Shown: positions 34,485 to 44,430 of the stretch, piece after piece
Layout of the letters: every line of letters begins with the position of its first letter
Numbering within the stretch: position 1 is the first letter of the stretch
Source of the DNA: Sulfuritalea sp.
GTDB taxonomy: Bacteria > Pseudomonadota > Gammaproteobacteria > Burkholderiales > Rhodocyclaceae
Reading direction: 5' to 3'
Length of the DNA stretch: 63,413 bases
NCBI GenBank assembly: GCA_022842325.1
Contig: JALHPU010000025.1
Coordinates: forward strand, 1-63,413
Notes under the pieces: model-generated
Database searches by the model: none
Told to the model about the DNA's origin: nothing
Seen by the model: only the letters and a program-made list of their open reading frames with translations
Made by a program: the position numbers and the translations under genes

Positions 34485-35495
34485 TTAGGATTTGCCCCTA
34501 ATCACGGCCTTCGGCGCCGCGGCATACATCTGCGTCATCCGCGCCGCCTCGTCGGCGACTCTCTGCCGCAGGTCGGCCGGCGCCAGCACTTCGACGTCGG
34601 CGCCGAACTTGAGGATGTCCATGATCAGTTCGCGGTGGTCGGCGTAGGGGAACTCCAGCAGCCAGGAGCCGTCGGCGTCGAAGCCGCACTTCTGCTTCGG
34701 GTGCCAGGTTTCCTGCGCCACCCAGCGCGCGCGCTTCGGCGTGAAGCGCAGCCTGGCGTGCTGCAGCTTGCGCCCGGAGAAAATGCCGTAGCCGGCGCCG
34801 AGCACTTCGTCGAGGCTGCGGTGCGAGACTTCGCGCGCCTTCTTCTCGATGACGTCGGCGTCGCGGATCGAATCGAGGGCGAAGTTGCGGATGTCGTTGC
34901 GCAGGTGGCACCAGGCGTCGAGGTACCAGTTCTCGCGGTAATACACCAGGCGCTGCGGCGATACTTCGCGCTCGGTGGTTTCGCCATTGCCGCGGGCGAA
35001 GTAGGTGATGCGCAGGCGCTTGCGGCGCAAGAGCGCAGCGCCGACCTTTTCGAAATGCGCGAGCTTGAGGTCGCGCTTGCCCAGGCCCACGATCAGCACG
35101 CGGCGGCGGATTTCCTCGGCGGTGTTCTCGGCGCTGCCGAGCAGGCTGTTCAAGCGTGCGATCAGCGGCTGGATGTGCGGCGTCAGGATGCCGCCGGGAT
35201 CGAGGTCGGTCAGCAGGTGTTGCATGGTCAGCAGCGCATGCACCTCACCCGAGTTGAACCAGAGGCCGGGCAGTTCGTACTGCGCGCCGGCCTCGGCATG
35301 CGGCGTGTCGAAGCGGTAGCCGCCCGCATCGCGGTCCCAGACGATGGGCGCGTTGAGCCGGTTGCGCATGTATTCGAGGTCGCGCTTGAGCGTGGCGCGC
35401 GAGACTTCCAGCGCCGCCATGAGGTCGACGAAAGGCACCAGCTTGCGGTCGTGGATCATCTGGTCGATCTTGTAGAAACGCTCAGTGCGATCCAT
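34485..35495 (-). CDS. WYL-domain transcriptional regulator (YafY-like)
   Basis: A 336-residue protein. The N-terminal 60 residues are a winged-helix HTH (MALEVSRATLKRDLEYM-type: LMAALEVSRATLKRDLEYMR). The WYL core is RLVYYRENWYLDAWCHLR near residue 193. WYL domains bind nucleotides or nucleic acid and many control defence genes. The gene overlaps rsgA by 14 bases on the same strand, so it may be part of the rsgA transcript. Whether it controls the downstream fic operon (109-base gap) is unknown. Confidence 0.88.
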   Translation of the reverse strand: MDRTERFYKIDQMIHDRKLVPFVDLMAALEVSRATLKRDLEYMRNRLNAPIVWDRDAGGYRFDTPHAEAGAQYELPGLWFNSGEVHALLTMQHLLTDLDPGGILTPHIQPLIARLNSLLGSAENTAEEIRRRVLIVGLGKRDLKLAHFEKVGAALLRRKRLRITYFARGNGETTEREVSPQRLVYYRENWYLDAWCHLRNDIRNFALDSIRDADVIEKKAREVSHRSLDEVLGAGYGIFSGRKLQHARLRFTPKRARWVAQETWHPKQKCGFDADGSWLLEFPYADHRELIMDILKFGADVEVLAPADLRQRVADEAARMTQMYAAAPKAVIRGKS

Positions 35496-36372
35496 GACGA
35501 CTCTCGGAGATGAATTGACGGAAGTGGTCGAGGCGGCGCGGGTGGATCACGCCGGCGGCGACGGCCTCCTTGATCGCGCAGCCGGGTTCGGCGTCGTGCT
35601 GGCAGTCGCGGAAGCGGCACTGGCCGAGGAAGGGGCGGAACTCGGCGAAGCCGAATTCGATCTGCTGGGCGGTGAGGTGCTTGAGGCCGAATTCCTGCAG
35701 GCCGGGGCTGTCGATCAGCGTGCCGCCGGGACATTTGTCCTGCGGCAGCTTGTAGAGCCGGGCGTAGGTGGTGGTGTGCTTGCCGCTGTCGAGCGCGGTT
35801 GACAGTTCGCGCGTCGGCGCGGCGGCGCCGGGCACCAGGGCGTTGGTCAGGGTCGATTTGCCCATGCCGGATTGCCCCACCAGCACCGAGCTTTCGCCCA
35901 CCAGCAGCGGCAGCAGCGGCGAGGCGTCGAGCTTGGCCGAGAGTTCGACGACGCGGCAGCCGAGCGCGACGAAGGGCGCCAGCAGTTTGCGCGCGCCGGG
36001 CAGCGCGGCGGTCAGGTCGCTTTTGTTGAGGACGATGGTGGTAGTGAGGCCTTCATTTTCGGCGGCGACCAGGGCGCGGCTGAGCAACATGTCGGAAAAC
36101 GAAGGATCGGTGGCGACCACCAGCAGCAATTGCGTGGCGTTGGCGGCGATCAGTTTCTGGCGGTAGAGGTCGCTGCGGTAGAGCAGGCTGCGACGCGGGC
36201 CGTGGCCGGTGATCTGGCCGTCGGGGGTGAGTTCGACTTCGTCGCCGACGGCGAAGGGGCTTTTCTTGCCTTTCGGATAACCGGTGGCGAGGCTGCCGTC
36301 GGCCAGCTCGATCTCATAGTGCCGGCCGAAGGCGGCGACGATGGTGCCGTGCCGGTTTTTCGCGCCGCTCAA
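35482..36372 (-). CDS. rsgA: Small ribosomal subunit biogenesis GTPase RsgA
   Basis: A 296-residue circularly permuted GTPase. An OB fold comes first, then NKSD (G4) near residue 116, GQSGMGKSTL (G1) near 172 and DSPGLQEFG (G3) near 226. A C-terminal zinc site uses CRFRDCQHDAEPGC. RsgA matures the 30S subunit. The gene lies four to six bases from the pterin dehydratase gene and overlaps the WYL gene. Confidence 0.96.
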   Translation of the reverse strand: MSGAKNRHGTIVAAFGRHYEIELADGSLATGYPKGKKSPFAVGDEVELTPDGQITGHGPRRSLLYRSDLYRQKLIAANATQLLLVVATDPSFSDMLLSRALVAAENEGLTTTIVLNKSDLTAALPGARKLLAPFVALGCRVVELSAKLDASPLLPLLVGESSVLVGQSGMGKSTLTNALVPGAAAPTRELSTALDSGKHTTTYARLYKLPQDKCPGGTLIDSPGLQEFGLKHLTAQQIEFGFAEFRPFLGQCRFRDCQHDAEPGCAIKEAVAAGVIHPRRLDHFRQFISESRHGSH

Positions 36373-36378
36373 CGCGCG

Positions 36379-36717
36379 TTACAGGCTGAGCAGCGCATCG
36401 ATCTTGGCGGCGCAGATGAAGTCGTTTTCCGAGAGGCCGCCGATCGCATGCGTGGTGTAGCTGACGGTGCACTGGCCCCAGCCGACGGCGAGGTCGGGGT
36501 GGTGGTCCTCGCGGTGCGAGATCCAGGCCGTGGCGTTCACGAAGGCCATGGTCTCGTAGTAGTTCTTGAACTTGTAGGTCTTGCTGATGACGGTGCCCTC
36601 GCGCTGCCAGCCGGGCAGGGTGGCCAGCATCGCGGCGGCTTCGTCGTCGGTGAGCGGCGGCACGCCGCCTTCGCAGGGCTTGCACTTGCCCTTGGAGAGA
36701 TCGCAGACCATGGTCAT
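36379..36717 (-). CDS. phhB: 4a-hydroxytetrahydrobiopterin dehydratase
   Basis: A 112-residue enzyme; the family signature is [15 protein letters not shown] near residue 66 with the catalytic His cluster. It recycles the pterin cofactor of aromatic amino acid hydroxylases. No hydroxylase gene is in the window, and in many betaproteobacteria the gene occupies this same slot next to rsgA and the M48 peptidase. Extra N-terminal cysteines ([10 protein letters not shown]) are a common extension. Confidence 0.93.
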   Translation of the reverse strand: MTMVCDLSKGKCKPCEGGVPPLTDDEAAAMLATLPGWQREGTVISKTYKFKNYYETMAFVNATAWISHREDHHPDLAVGWGQCTVSYTTHAIGGLSENDFICAAKIDALLSL

Positions 36718-36727
36718 GATTTTTCCT

Positions 36728-37972
36728 TTACGCGGATTGCAGCCGCGCGATGCGCTGGCTGGCGGGTGGATGGGAATCGTGGAACAGCGAGTGCAGCGGG
36801 TCGGGCGTCAGGGTCGCCGCGTTGTCGCGGTAGAGCTTGACCAGCGCCGCGATCAGGTCGGCGGCGGCGGTCTGCTGTGCGGCGTAGGCGTCGGCTTCGA
36901 ATTCGTGGCGGCGGGACAGGCCGGAGGTCAGCGGCGCCAGCGGAAACAGGAACACCGGCAGCACCATGGAGAACAGCAGCAGGGCCATCGCCGTACTGCC
37001 GGCGCCGACTCCCAGGCCGGCGAAGAACCAGGACTGGTCGAGCAGCAGGCCGAGCAGCCAGAGGAAGGCCAGGCTCAGCACGGCCGACAGCGCGATGCGC
37101 TTCATCACGTGCTTGTGGCGGAAGTGGCCGAGTTCATGCGCCAGCACCGCCTCGATTTCCTCGGGGGCGAGCTTTTCCAGCAGGGTATCGAAGAAGACGA
37201 TGCGCTTGGCGCGGCCGAAGCCGGTGAAGTAGGCGTTGCCGTGCGCCGAGCGCTTCGAGCCGTCCATCACGAACAGGCCCGAGGCGGCAAAGCCGCAGCG
37301 CGCCAGCAGGGCTTCGATGCGGGCTTTCAGCGATGCATCTTCGAGCGGCGTGAACTTGTTGAACAGCGGCGCGATGACGGTCGGGTAGAGGAACAGGATC
37401 AGCAGGTTGGTGGCCAGCCAGACCAGCCAGACATAGAACCACCAGTACTTGCCCATGACGTCCATCAGCCACAGCACGGCCAGCAGCAGCGGACCGCCGA
37501 TCAGCACGGTGAGCGCGGCGCCCTTGGCCAGGTCGGCGAACCACAGCGGCCAGGTCAGCTTGTTGAAGCCGAAGCGCGCTTCGATGCGGAAGGTGCGGTA
37601 GAGGCTGGCTGGCAGGCCGATGAAAAAGCCGAGCAGGCCGACGCCGGCGAACAGCGCCAGGCCGTGCAGGTAGCCGCTGCCGAGCCAGTCGCGCAAGGCC
37701 TGGTCGATCAGGCCGAGTCCGCCGCCGAGGGTCAGGGCCAGCAGCACCGCGACATCGACGATGATTTCGAGCAGGCCGAGGCGCACCTTGGCCACCGTGT
37801 AGTCGGCCGCCTTGCGGTGCTCGGCCGGCTCGATGCGCCCGACGAAGTTGTCCGGCACCCGATCGCGATGCGCAACGACGTGGCGCAGATGGCGCACATC
37901 GAGCCAGAGGCGCAGGCCGGTGGACAGGGCCAGTGCGGCAAGAAATACAAGACTGAAGTGATATGGGCTCAT
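36728..37972 (-). CDS. M48 family metallopeptidase (Ste24-like)
   Basis: A 414-residue membrane protease with several hydrophobic helices. The zinc motif AHELGHFRH near residue 276 and the downstream Glu in [12 protein letters not shown] identify M48. It resembles Ste24 CAAX peptidases that act in membrane quality control. The family is normally in this position beside orn. A segment at 36986-37016 encoding [10 protein letters not shown] matches the dispersed 25-base repeat on the opposite strand, so the repeat may have been inserted in the gene. Confidence 0.93.
   Translation of the reverse strand: MSPYHFSLVFLAALALSTGLRLWLDVRHLRHVVAHRDRVPDNFVGRIEPAEHRKAADYTVAKVRLGLLEIIVDVAVLLALTLGGGLGLIDQALRDWLGSGYLHGLALFAGVGLLGFFIGLPASLYRTFRIEARFGFNKLTWPLWFADLAKGAALTVLIGGPLLLAVLWLMDVMGKYWWFYVWLVWLATNLLILFLYPTVIAPLFNKFTPLEDASLKARIEALLARCGFAASGLFVMDGSKRSAHGNAYFTGFGRAKRIVFFDTLLEKLAPEEIEAVLAHELGHFRHKHVMKRIALSAVLSLAFLWLLGLLLDQSWFFAGLGVGAGSTAMALLLFSMVLPVFLFPLAPLTSGLSRRHEFEADAYAAQQTAAADLIAALVKLYRDNAATLTPDPLHSLFHDSHPPASQRIARLQSA
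36986..37016 (+). repeat. Repeat-like sequence inside the M48 gene
   Basis: CATCGCCGTACTGCCGGCG followed by CCGACTCCCAGG matches the dispersed repeat over about 24 bases, in the same orientation as the intergenic copies. It may be a coding insertion or a chance match. Confidence 0.35.
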
Positions 37973-38029
37973 GGGTGGCGACCTGCTGTGCCAAAATGCG
38001 CGACACGAGAAAACAGGCTCAGGAAAATT

Positions 38030-38575
38030 ATGGCACAGGATCAGAACGCGCTCGTCTGGCTGGACATGGAAATGACGGGGCTAAATCCGGACGGTGATCG
38101 CATCATAGAGCTGGCGCTGGTGGTTACCAATTCGAATCTCGAGATCGTGGCGGAGGCGCCGACCTGGGTGGTACATCAGACCGACGCGGTGCTGGACGGC
38201 ATGGACGAGTGGAACCGCAACACCCATGGCCGTTCCGGCCTGATCCAGCGGGTCAAGGATTCCATCCTGAGCGAGGCCGAGGTCGAGGCGCAGGCGCTCG
38301 AGTTCATGCGGCGCCACGTGCCGCGCGCTACGACGCCGATGTGCGGCAATTCGATTTGCCAGGACCGGCGCTTCATGGTGCGCTACATGCCGAAGCTCGA
38401 GGACTGGTTTCATTACCGCAATCTCGACGTGTCGACCCTCAAGGAACTGTGCAAGCGCTGGAAGCCGGAAGTGGCGAAGGGCCTGAAAAAGCACGGCAAG
38501 CACGAGGCGCTGGCGGACATCCTCGAATCGATCGAGGAACTCAAGTACTACCGCGAGCATTTCATCAAGCTGTAG
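38030..38575 (+). CDS. orn: Oligoribonuclease
   Basis: A 181-residue DEDDh exonuclease. The first motif is [19 protein letters not shown] near residue 10; the last, [13 protein letters not shown], near 156 completes the catalytic set. Orn degrades 2-5 base RNAs and the linear product of c-di-GMP breakdown, which is relevant in a genome with at least two c-di-GMP enzymes in this window. The gene is divergent from the M48 peptidase gene. Start at the ATG at 38030. Confidence 0.97.
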   Translation: MAQDQNALVWLDMEMTGLNPDGDRIIELALVVTNSNLEIVAEAPTWVVHQTDAVLDGMDEWNRNTHGRSGLIQRVKDSILSEAEVEAQALEFMRRHVPRATTPMCGNSICQDRRFMVRYMPKLEDWFHYRNLDVSTLKELCKRWKPEVAKGLKKHGKHEALADILESIEELKYYREHFIKL

Positions 38576-38583
38576 CGCCCTGG

Positions 38584-40191
38584 TCATTCGGCGCGGCGAT
38601 ACAGCCGCAGGCGTTCGCCCTTGTCGCCCGGACGCGAGGTTTCGCGGATCAGCGTCCAGCCGTCCAGATCTTTCCCGGCACGGGGCGCAGTCTGCATGAT
38701 CAGGTAGCGGCAATTTTTGGCACGATTGCCGCCGACCGTGCGGATGCCGTTGAAGTAGTCGAGCGAGGCGCGCTGCGCCAGCCCCAGCCCGCGTCGGGCA
38801 ATGCAGCCGGGCTGGTTGCCGAGCGCATGGCGAAAGTCGGCGCTGACGCTACGGTAGCTTTTGCCGTAGTCGATCCAGGGCAGCCATAGCGCCACCAGCA
38901 GGACCCAGATGGTGGTCAGGCCCACGCTCCAGCGCGCCGCCGCGCGCCAGGGCGAGCGCGGTGTGCGCACCATCACGGCGATCCAGGCGACGCTGACCGC
39001 GATCGCCAGCACGATGGCCAGGGTCGAGGCCTCGGCGATGAAGCCGGGAGCGGGTTTGCTGAAGTTCTTGGCGACCCGTGCCGGTTCGCCGGTCAGCATG
39101 GCAATTCCGCCCAGCCAGATCAGTCCGGCGATCATGGTGAAGGTCATCATGCCGAACCAGTCGAAGGCATTGGCCGCGCCGCGCCGCAGTCGTCCGGCGG
39201 CGGTGGCGGCCAGCAAGGTCAGCGGCACCAGCGCCGGCAGCAGTGCCGTCGGCCGCGGTGCGTCGGCAAAGAATCCCAGCAGCGCCATCAGCATGGCGAC
39301 CAGCAGCAGGACGGTTGGCGGTTCGAACAGATGCCTGCGCTCCAGCCAGAGGGCCCACAGGGCCAAAGGCAGCACGGGCCAGCTGGCCCATGCCAGGAGT
39401 TCGAGGTGGTCGCGTATCAGGCCGCCGCGCAGCGTCAGGCTGGCCTGTTCGGCGCTCCACCAGATGTCGAACAGCGCCGGCGCATCCTGCCAGAGCAGGT
39501 ATGGCCAGGGCAGGATCAGCACAAGTGCCATCACTGCTGCGGCCAACCAGGCGAGCAGGCTACCCCGGCCGCGCCACGCGGGGTGCAGCACCAGCAGCAA
39601 TCCGGTGACCAGTTGAATTAAAAGGCTATCGACACCGGCGCCCAGGAAGCCTATGCCTATCCCGGCGCCATAGATCAATCCGCCGCACAGTGGTTTTTCG
39701 CGCCAGACCGAGAGTCCCCAGAGCGAGGCGGCAAAACCGGCCATCGCCACGATGGCCGGTTGCGCCTCGTGCAGCGGGATCAGCAGGCCCACGGTGCCGA
39801 TCGCCAGCAAAGGGGCGGCGACCGCGGCACTGGCCCCCAGCAGCAATTGCGCGGTGCGCGACAGAATCGCCAGGAAGGCGGCGCCGAACAGCACCGACGC
39901 GAGGCGGGCGGCATCGTGCCAGGGCAGCAGCCAGCCGAGCAGATGGCCGAACAGGGCGGCTGTCCAGTGATACAGCGGCGGCGATGTCAGCCAGGGGTCG
40001 CCCGCGATGCGCGGCACCAGCCAGTCGCCGCCGCCCATGCCGAAGGCGACGCCGAGGTGCATGGCGTCTTCGGCTTTCCACGGGTCGTGCCCCACGGCAC
40101 CCGCCAGCAGCCAGATGGCGCAGAGAAACAGCGTGCCGTACCGCGCCAGGGCTGGGGCAGGGGTGTGGTTGCGGTCGATCAGATCAGGCAC
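38584..40191 (-). CDS. Membrane-bound glycosyltransferase, ArnT/GT39-83-like
   Basis: A 535-residue protein with about 12 hydrophobic helices. The N-terminal region (DPWKAEDAMHLGVAF and GDWLVPRIAGDPWLTSPPLYHW) matches the catalytic-loop region of ArnT-type enzymes that transfer sugars from polyprenyl phosphates. The soluble C-terminal part (YFNGIRTVGGNRAKNCRYL) is less typical. The donor and acceptor are unknown; lipid A or other envelope glycans are likely. The gene ends eight bases from orn, convergently. Confidence 0.82.
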   Translation of the reverse strand: MPDLIDRNHTPAPALARYGTLFLCAIWLLAGAVGHDPWKAEDAMHLGVAFGMGGGDWLVPRIAGDPWLTSPPLYHWTAALFGHLLGWLLPWHDAARLASVLFGAAFLAILSRTAQLLLGASAAVAAPLLAIGTVGLLIPLHEAQPAIVAMAGFAASLWGLSVWREKPLCGGLIYGAGIGIGFLGAGVDSLLIQLVTGLLLVLHPAWRGRGSLLAWLAAAVMALVLILPWPYLLWQDAPALFDIWWSAEQASLTLRGGLIRDHLELLAWASWPVLPLALWALWLERRHLFEPPTVLLLVAMLMALLGFFADAPRPTALLPALVPLTLLAATAAGRLRRGAANAFDWFGMMTFTMIAGLIWLGGIAMLTGEPARVAKNFSKPAPGFIAEASTLAIVLAIAVSVAWIAVMVRTPRSPWRAAARWSVGLTTIWVLLVALWLPWIDYGKSYRSVSADFRHALGNQPGCIARRGLGLAQRASLDYFNGIRTVGGNRAKNCRYLIMQTAPRAGKDLDGWTLIRETSRPGDKGERLRLYRRAE

Positions 40192-40300
40192 GTTGCGAGC
40201 TTACCCAAGAAGCTGTACGAAGGCGATTTCGAAGCGCCGTGAAATGCTGTTGAAGCAATGGCTGGCGCCGGCCCCGGCGGCGCTGAAGGCTGCGCCACAA

Positions 40301-40326
40301 TTAAAAAAGGCAGCCCGAAGGCTGCC
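40301..40326 (-). terminator. Rho-independent terminator after rpmE
   Basis: Minus strand: stem GGCAGCC, loop TTCG, stem GGCTGCC (40309-40326), followed by TTTTTTAA. It sits 29 bases after the rpmE stop codon. Confidence 0.9.
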
Positions 40327-40354
40327 CGTATTGCGCTGCAGCGCGGGTGTGGCC

Positions 40355-40564
40355 TTACGCTGCCTTCTTGCTGTATTTCTGGCGGAAGCGCTCGACACGG
40401 CCGGCGGTGTCGACGATCTTCTGCTTGCCGGTGTAGAACGGGTGGCAGGCGGAACAGACTTCGATGTGCAGCGGCTTGATGCTGGTCGAGCGGGTGGTGA
40501 ACTTGTTGCCGCAGCTGCAGGTGACTTCGATGTCACCGTATTTCGGGTGGATGGCGTCTTTCAT
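40355..40564 (-). CDS. rpmE: 50S ribosomal protein L31
   Basis: A 69-residue protein ([20 protein letters not shown]) of the zinc-binding C+ form: CSC near residue 16 and CSAC near 37 supply the four cysteines. [20 protein letters not shown] is the family signature. It is monocistronic, with a good promoter and terminator. Confidence 0.97.
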   Translation of the reverse strand: MKDAIHPKYGDIEVTCSCGNKFTTRSTSIKPLHIEVCSACHPFYTGKQKIVDTAGRVERFRQKYSKKAA

Positions 40565-40625
40565 TTCAATGTCCTTTTCAGTTGCAGGCGCGGTTCGTGG
40601 GTTTGGCGAACCGACAGAACGCGGC

Positions 40626-40654
40626 ATTATCCGCTAATTTCGGCTTGTATGCAA
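40626..40654 (-). promoter_or_regulatory. Sigma-70 promoter of rpmE
   Basis: Minus strand: TTGCAT (40649-40654), 17-base spacer, GATAAT (40626-40631). The rpmE start is about 60 bases downstream. Confidence 0.75.
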
Positions 40655-40669
40655 TCGCTAGGATACTGC

Positions 40670-40686
40670 CCCCGCGTCCCGCGGGG
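40670..40686 (-). terminator. Hairpin after rho
   Basis: Stem CCCCGCG, loop of three, stem CGCGGGG, five bases beyond the rho stop codon; no T-run follows, so termination is uncertain. Confidence 0.45.
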
Positions 40687-40691
40687 ACATA

Positions 40692-41951
40692 TCAGCGCTG
40701 GCGCATGGCGTCGAAGAACTCGCCGTTGTTCTTGGTCGCCTTGACCTTGTCCAGCAGAAACTCCATGGCTTCCATGTCGTCCATGTTGTACAGCAGCTTC
40801 CTCAGGATCCACATTTTCTGCAGTACGGCAGGGACCAGCAGCAGTTCCTCGCGGCGCGTGCCGGAGCGATTGACGTTGATCGCGGGGTAGACACGCTTCT
40901 CGGCCATCTTGCGGTCGAGGTGGATTTCCATGTTGCCGGTGCCCTTGAACTCTTCGTAGATCACGTCGTCCATGCGCGAGCCGGTTTCGATCAGCGCGGT
41001 GGCGATGATGGTCAGCGAGCCGCCTTCCTCGACATTGCGCGCGGCGCCGAAGAAGCGCTTGGGCTTTTGCAGGGCGTTGGCATCGACGCCGCCGGTCAGC
41101 ACCTTGCCGGAAGCCGGCTGCACCGTGTTGTAGGCGCGGGCGAGGCGGGTGATCGAGTCGAGCAGGATCACCACGTCGCGTTTGTGTTCGACCAGGCGCT
41201 TGGCCTTCTCGATGACCATTTCGGCGACCTGGACGTGGCGCGTGGCCGGTTCGTCGAAGGTCGAGGCAACCACTTCGCCCTTGACGGTGCGGGTCATTTC
41301 CGTGACTTCCTCGGGCCGCTCGTCGATCAGCAGCACGATCAGCGTGACGTCGGGATGGTTGGCGGTGATGGCCTTGGCAATATGCTGCATCAGCACCGTC
41401 TTGCCGGCCTTGGGCGGCGATACGATCAGGCCGCGCTGGCCCTTGCCGATCGGCGCGATCATGTCGATGACGCGGCTGGTGATGTTCTCGTCGCTGCGGA
41501 TGTCCCGTTCCAGCAGCATGTGGTTGGTCGGGTGCAGCGGCGTCAGATTCTCGAACAGAATCTTGTGCTTCGAGGCTTCGGGCGACTCGCCGTTGACGCG
41601 GTCCACCTTGACCAGCGCGAAGTAGCGCTCGCCTTCCTTGGGCGCGCGAATCTCGCCTTCGATGGTGTCGCCGGAACGCAGGTTGAAGCGGCGCACCTGG
41701 CTGGGGCTGATGTAGATGTCGTCGGTGCTGGCGAGGTAGGACGCCTCGGGCGAACGCAGGAAGCCGAAGCCGTCGGGCAGGATTTCGAGCACGCCGTCGC
41801 CGAAGATGGTTTCGCCTTTTCTGGCCTGGTTCTTCAGCAGCGCGTACATCAGGTCCTGCTTGCGCAGCCGGTTGGCGTTTTCGATATTTTCGGCGGCCGC
41901 CATCTCCAGCAGCTGGCTGACGTGATGGGCTTTTAGCTCGGATAAGTGCAT
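40692..41951 (-). CDS. rho: Transcription termination factor Rho
   Basis: A 419-residue hexameric helicase. The N-terminal RNA-binding domain has [20 protein letters not shown] near residue 57, and the P-loop is [12 protein letters not shown] near 180. The Q-loop and R-loop regions ([22 protein letters not shown]) are intact. It stands alone, 173 bases after trxA, with a leader that may carry autoregulation as in other species. Confidence 0.98.
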   Translation of the reverse strand: MHLSELKAHHVSQLLEMAAAENIENANRLRKQDLMYALLKNQARKGETIFGDGVLEILPDGFGFLRSPEASYLASTDDIYISPSQVRRFNLRSGDTIEGEIRAPKEGERYFALVKVDRVNGESPEASKHKILFENLTPLHPTNHMLLERDIRSDENITSRVIDMIAPIGKGQRGLIVSPPKAGKTVLMQHIAKAITANHPDVTLIVLLIDERPEEVTEMTRTVKGEVVASTFDEPATRHVQVAEMVIEKAKRLVEHKRDVVILLDSITRLARAYNTVQPASGKVLTGGVDANALQKPKRFFGAARNVEEGGSLTIIATALIETGSRMDDVIYEEFKGTGNMEIHLDRKMAEKRVYPAINVNRSGTRREELLLVPAVLQKMWILRKLLYNMDDMEAMEFLLDKVKATKNNGEFFDAMRQR

Positions 41952-42124
41952 GGACTACCTGCGCGGGAATGCCGGCGGAAAGTGCCGGAACAGGGGAATC
42001 TAGGGGGTGAATTCAGGAATGAATTCGGACGGGGAGGAATCGATTCGGCGGTGGTACGGCTTGGGCGCCGGGTATTGCGGCTGCGACGGCCCGGAATCAG
42101 ACTCCGGGCCGAAATGTAACGGGA

Positions 42125-42451
42125 TCAGAGATTGCTGTCAATGAATGCGGTAAGTTGGGATTTCGACAGGGCGCCGACTTTTTGCGCTTCGACGTTGCCG
42201 CCCTTGAACAAAAGCAGGGTCGGGATGCCGCGGATGCCGAACTCTCCGGGCACCTTCGGGTTGTCGTCGATATTCAGCTTGGCCACGCGCAGCTTGCCGG
42301 AATAATCCCTGGCGACCTCGTCGAGTATCGGGGCGATCATCTTGCAGGGGCCGCACCATTCGGCCCAGAAGTCGACCAGGGTGGGTACGGCGGAGTCGAG
42401 CACTTCGGCTTTGAAAGTGCTGTCGGTAACGTGGTGAATGTGTTCGCTCAT
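42125..42451 (-). CDS. trxA: Thioredoxin
   Basis: A 108-residue thioredoxin with WCGPCKM active site near residue 33 and the cis-proline in [11 protein letters not shown]. Start at the ATG at 42451; an upstream Met at 42484 adds 11 non-conserved residues. It is divergent from fdxA. The trxA-rho order is conserved in proteobacteria. Confidence 0.97.
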   Translation of the reverse strand: MSEHIHHVTDSTFKAEVLDSAVPTLVDFWAEWCGPCKMIAPILDEVARDYSGKLRVAKLNIDDNPKVPGEFGIRGIPTLLLFKGGNVEAQKVGALSKSQLTAFIDSNL

Positions 42452-42631
42452 GTATTCCTCGGGATTTTGCGTTTCCGCCGGCACAGCGTGAGCCGGCTAC
42501 GCGATGAAATGCGGCAACCTAAGGCGCTCGCATGGACGAATCCTAGCAAAAAAAATCCATCATGGCGAACCGGGGCTCGTGCCAAGGCGGCACGGCAATG
42601 GTAAATTGCTTGCTGGAACTGGAGCCAGATC

Positions 42632-42955
42632 ATGACCTACGTCGTTACCGAATCGTGCATCAAGTGCAAGTACACCGATTGCGTGGATGTTTGCCCGGTG
42701 GATTGTTTCCACGAGGGACCCAATTTCCTCGTGATCGATCCCGAGGAGTGCATCGACTGCACGCTGTGCGTGGCCGAGTGCCCGGTCGAGGCGATTTTTG
42801 CCGAGGATGACGTTCCGGCGGGACAGGAGCACTTTACTGCGCTGAATGCCGAACTGAGCAAGACCTGGCCCGTCATCATCGAGCGCAAGGAGCCGCCGCC
42901 CGATGCCGACGAGTGGGTGGGCAAGCCCGGCAAGCTGGATTTGTTGAAGCGCTGA
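42632..42955 (+). CDS. fdxA: 7Fe-8S ferredoxin
   Basis: A 107-residue ferredoxin ([20 protein letters not shown]). Cysteine clusters [17 protein letters not shown] (near 9-25) and [12 protein letters not shown] (near 40) hold one 3Fe-4S and one 4Fe-4S cluster. It is a soluble electron carrier. It precedes aroC by 39 bases. Confidence 0.96.
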   Translation: MTYVVTESCIKCKYTDCVDVCPVDCFHEGPNFLVIDPEECIDCTLCVAECPVEAIFAEDDVPAGQEHFTALNAELSKTWPVIIERKEPPPDADEWVGKPGKLDLLKR

Positions 42956-42994
42956 TTTCATCCCTACGTATTCTTCCGCTTCACACCGTTATTT

Positions 42995-44101
42995 ATGTCC
43001 GGCAATACTTTCGGTTCGCTTTTCTGCGTGACGTCATTCGGCGAATCCCATGGGCCGGCCATCGGCTGTGTAGTCGACGGCTGCCCGCCCGGGCTGGAAA
43101 TATCCGCCGCCGACATTCAGCATGAACTCGATCGACGCAAGCCGGGGACCTCGCGCCATGTCACCCAGCGCCGGGAGTCCGATACCGTCGAGATCCTTTC
43201 CGGGGTCTACGAAGGCCGCACCACGGGCACGCCGATCGGCCTGCTGATCCGCAACGAAGACCAGCGCAGCAAGGACTACGGCAATCTCGCGGAAATGTTC
43301 CGCCCCGGCCACGCCGACTACACTTACTGGCAGAAATACGGTATCCGCGATCATCGCGGCAGCGGTCGCGCCTCGGCGCGCGAAACCGCGGTGCGCGTGG
43401 CGGCCGGCGCAATTGCCCGCAAGTGGCTGCGCGAACGCTACGGCGTGACGGTGCGCGGCTGGATGAGCCAGCTCGGCGATATAGAGATTCCCTGGCAGGA
43501 CGAGGCCGCGATCGACACCAACCCGTTCTTCGCGCCCAATGCCGCCCTCGTGCCGCAGCTTGAGGAGTACATGGACGCCCTGCGCAAGTCAGGCGATTCG
43601 GTCGGCGCCGAAGTCACGGTGATCGCCCGCGGCGTACCGGTCGGCTGGGGCGATCCGGTGTATGACCGGCTCGATGCCGATATCGCCTACGCCATGATGG
43701 GCATCAATGCCGTCAAGGGCGTCGAGATCGGCGCCGGCTTCAGGTCGGTGACGCAGAAGGGCAGCGAGCACGGCGACGAACTGACCCCCGAGGGTTTCCT
43801 CGGCAACAACGCCGGCGGCATCCTCGGCGGCATTTCCAGCGGGCAGGACGTGGTGGTCAGGATGGCTGTAAAGCCGACCTCGAGCATCCGCCTGCCGCGC
43901 CGTACCATCAACCTCGCCGGCGAGCCGGCCATAGTTGAAACCCACGGCCGCCATGATCCCTGCGTCGGCATTCGCGCCACGCCGATCGCAGAGGCCATGC
44001 TGGCGCTGGTGCTGATCGACGCCGCGCTGCATCATCGTGCCCAGTGCGCCGATGTCGAATGCAAGACGCCGAAGATTGCCGCGCGGCCGGCAGTAAAGTG
44101 A
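42995..44101 (+). CDS. aroC: Chorismate synthase
   Basis: A 368-residue enzyme that makes chorismate from EPSP using reduced [21 protein letters not shown] (start), [16 protein letters not shown] and [18 protein letters not shown] [12 protein letters not shown] are the family signatures. Start at the ATG at 42995 ([20 protein letters not shown]). It may share transcription with fdxA. Confidence 0.97.
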   Translation: MSGNTFGSLFCVTSFGESHGPAIGCVVDGCPPGLEISAADIQHELDRRKPGTSRHVTQRRESDTVEILSGVYEGRTTGTPIGLLIRNEDQRSKDYGNLAEMFRPGHADYTYWQKYGIRDHRGSGRASARETAVRVAAGAIARKWLRERYGVTVRGWMSQLGDIEIPWQDEAAIDTNPFFAPNAALVPQLEEYMDALRKSGDSVGAEVTVIARGVPVGWGDPVYDRLDADIAYAMMGINAVKGVEIGAGFRSVTQKGSEHGDELTPEGFLGNNAGGILGGISSGQDVVVRMAVKPTSSIRLPRRTINLAGEPAIVETHGRHDPCVGIRATPIAEAMLALVLIDAALHHRAQCADVECKTPKIAARPAVK

Positions 44102-44138
44102 TCCACTCGGAATTGAACCGTACAAAACTGGAAAAGCA

Positions 44139-44384
44139 ATGAACGTCGACCACCACGATCTGGACCACGAGTTTCCCGAATACGCCGCGACCATCCATGC
44201 CCTGAAACTGGGCAACCATCATTTCGGCAAGCTGTTCGCCGAATACAACGAGCTGACGACAGCGATAGAGGATCTGGAGATCAAGGATGCCCCCGTTGCC
44301 GATCCCCTGCTCGAAGACATGAAGAAGTTGCGCCTGAAGCTGAAGGACGAGCTTTACGCCATGCTGGTGGCGCACAAGGTCTGA
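44139..44384 (+). CDS. DUF465 (YdcH-like) small protein
   Basis: An 81-residue protein starting MNVDHHDLDHEFPEYAATIH. It is helical, with FGKLFAEYNELTTAIEDLE in the middle and KKLRLKLKDELYAML at the end, which is the DUF465 hairpin. The function is unknown. It follows aroC by 37 bases. Confidence 0.85.
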   Translation: MNVDHHDLDHEFPEYAATIHALKLGNHHFGKLFAEYNELTTAIEDLEIKDAPVADPLLEDMKKLRLKLKDELYAMLVAHKV

Positions 44385-44430
44385 TCGGGGTTCGCACCCA
44401 GATCACCGCCGGCGGCGGGCGGTGCATGTG

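Noticed and set aside
36581..38575. Very long plus-strand open frame (664 codons) ending with orn
   Set aside because: Only the last 181 codons match a family; the rest is antisense to the M48 and pterin dehydratase genes.
42165..42185. GCGCCGACTTTTTGCG in trxA resembling the dispersed repeat end
   Set aside because: Only the last ten bases match and they encode the conserved KVGALSK of thioredoxin.
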